From Muribaculaceae bacterium (GTDB lineage Bacteria; Bacteroidota; Bacteroidia; Bacteroidales; Muribaculaceae): a stretch of 6,308 nucleotides of DNA. The stretch lies in the NCBI GenBank assembly GCA_017545095.1, contig JAFYCU010000195.1, positions 1 to 6,308 on the forward strand, read 5' to 3'. Position 1 is the stretch's first letter. Every line of letters starts with the position of its first letter. Positions 6,182-6,308 of the stretch are shown here, in pieces. The notes below the pieces were generated by a model. The model saw nothing but the letters and a program-made list of their open reading frames with translations. It ran no database searches and was not told where the DNA came from. The position numbers and the translations under genes were made by a program.

Positions 6182-6308
6182 CAGGTTGCATAGCTTTGAC
6201 AATGAGCGAATTGTTCGTTTGTTGGCCCTCTACAAGACCCGTCGCAGAGTGTGACCGCCATCCCCATGGCACCCGAAGGTGTATCAAAAGTGTGGAACAT
6301 TGGATTCA

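Larger units (their letters stand above)
5825..6308. other. 484-nt stretch without a convincing gene, upstream of nrdJ
   Basis: The stretch has two parts. From 5825 to about 6120 it is AT-rich (34% GC by hand count over 5881-6120), with the nrdJ promoter and an 18-bp palindrome. From about 6121 to the end it is about 51% GC and carries a direct-repeat/hairpin unit. In the second part several frames on both strands stay open for 25-65 codons without a recognisable protein. One short + frame (6171-6254) has protein-like composition, ending in the peptide LLALYKTRRRV, but has no start codon; it could be a gene remnant. No tRNA, rRNA or CRISPR array is visible, and I found no cobalamin riboswitch. 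Confidence 0.6.

Overview
The window looks like a chromosomal segment from an anaerobic, gut-type member of the Bacteroidales (Muribaculaceae/Prevotellaceae-like). This rests on GC-rich genes with strongly GC-biased third positions set in AT-rich spacers, the absence of clear Shine-Dalgarno sequences, a Bacteroidetes-type -7 box (TAnnTTTG) upstream of nrdJ, and GATAA-rich tandem repeats in the spacers. The lineage is an inference from these traits and the protein families; no marker gene is present.

Left half (1-3162, + strand): three genes of a trimeric, NAD-linked, electron-bifurcating [FeFe] hydrogenase in the order hydB (3' part only), hydA, hydC. HydB is the NuoF-like flavin/NADH subunit, HydA the catalytic subunit with the H-cluster and a long iron-sulfur relay, and HydC the NuoE-like [2Fe-2S] subunit. 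All expected cluster ligands visible in the window are present. Together they should couple H2 to NAD(H) plus ferredoxin in the cytoplasm, which would let a fermenter dispose of electrons as H2. The genes are separated by short AT-rich spacers (84 and 45 nt), each carrying a small tandem repeat built on GATAA. No terminator lies between them, so they are probably one operon whose promoter is left of the window. No H-cluster maturase gene (hydE, hydF, hydG) is present here.

Middle (3163-3268): a convergent junction with one strong 16-bp stem-loop, probably a terminator shared by the hydrogenase operon and the gene facing it.

Right half (3269-5824, - strand): a complete adenosylcobalamin-dependent (class II) ribonucleotide reductase, nrdJ. 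It starts at GTG and has all radical and redox cysteines plus a cysteine-rich C-terminal tail. A plausible promoter lies about 50 nt upstream of its start.

Right end (5825-6308): 484 nt without a convincing gene. The first ~300 nt are AT-rich (about 34% GC by hand count over 5881-6120) and hold the nrdJ promoter and an 18-bp palindrome. The last ~190 nt are about 51% GC and begin with an unexplained unit: two identical 14-bp direct repeats flanking a hairpin. No cobalamin riboswitch could be recognised there. I see no clearly new biological system; the least explained signals are the repeat/hairpin unit at 6104-6181, the palindrome at 5995-6012 and the spacer repeats inside the hydrogenase operon.
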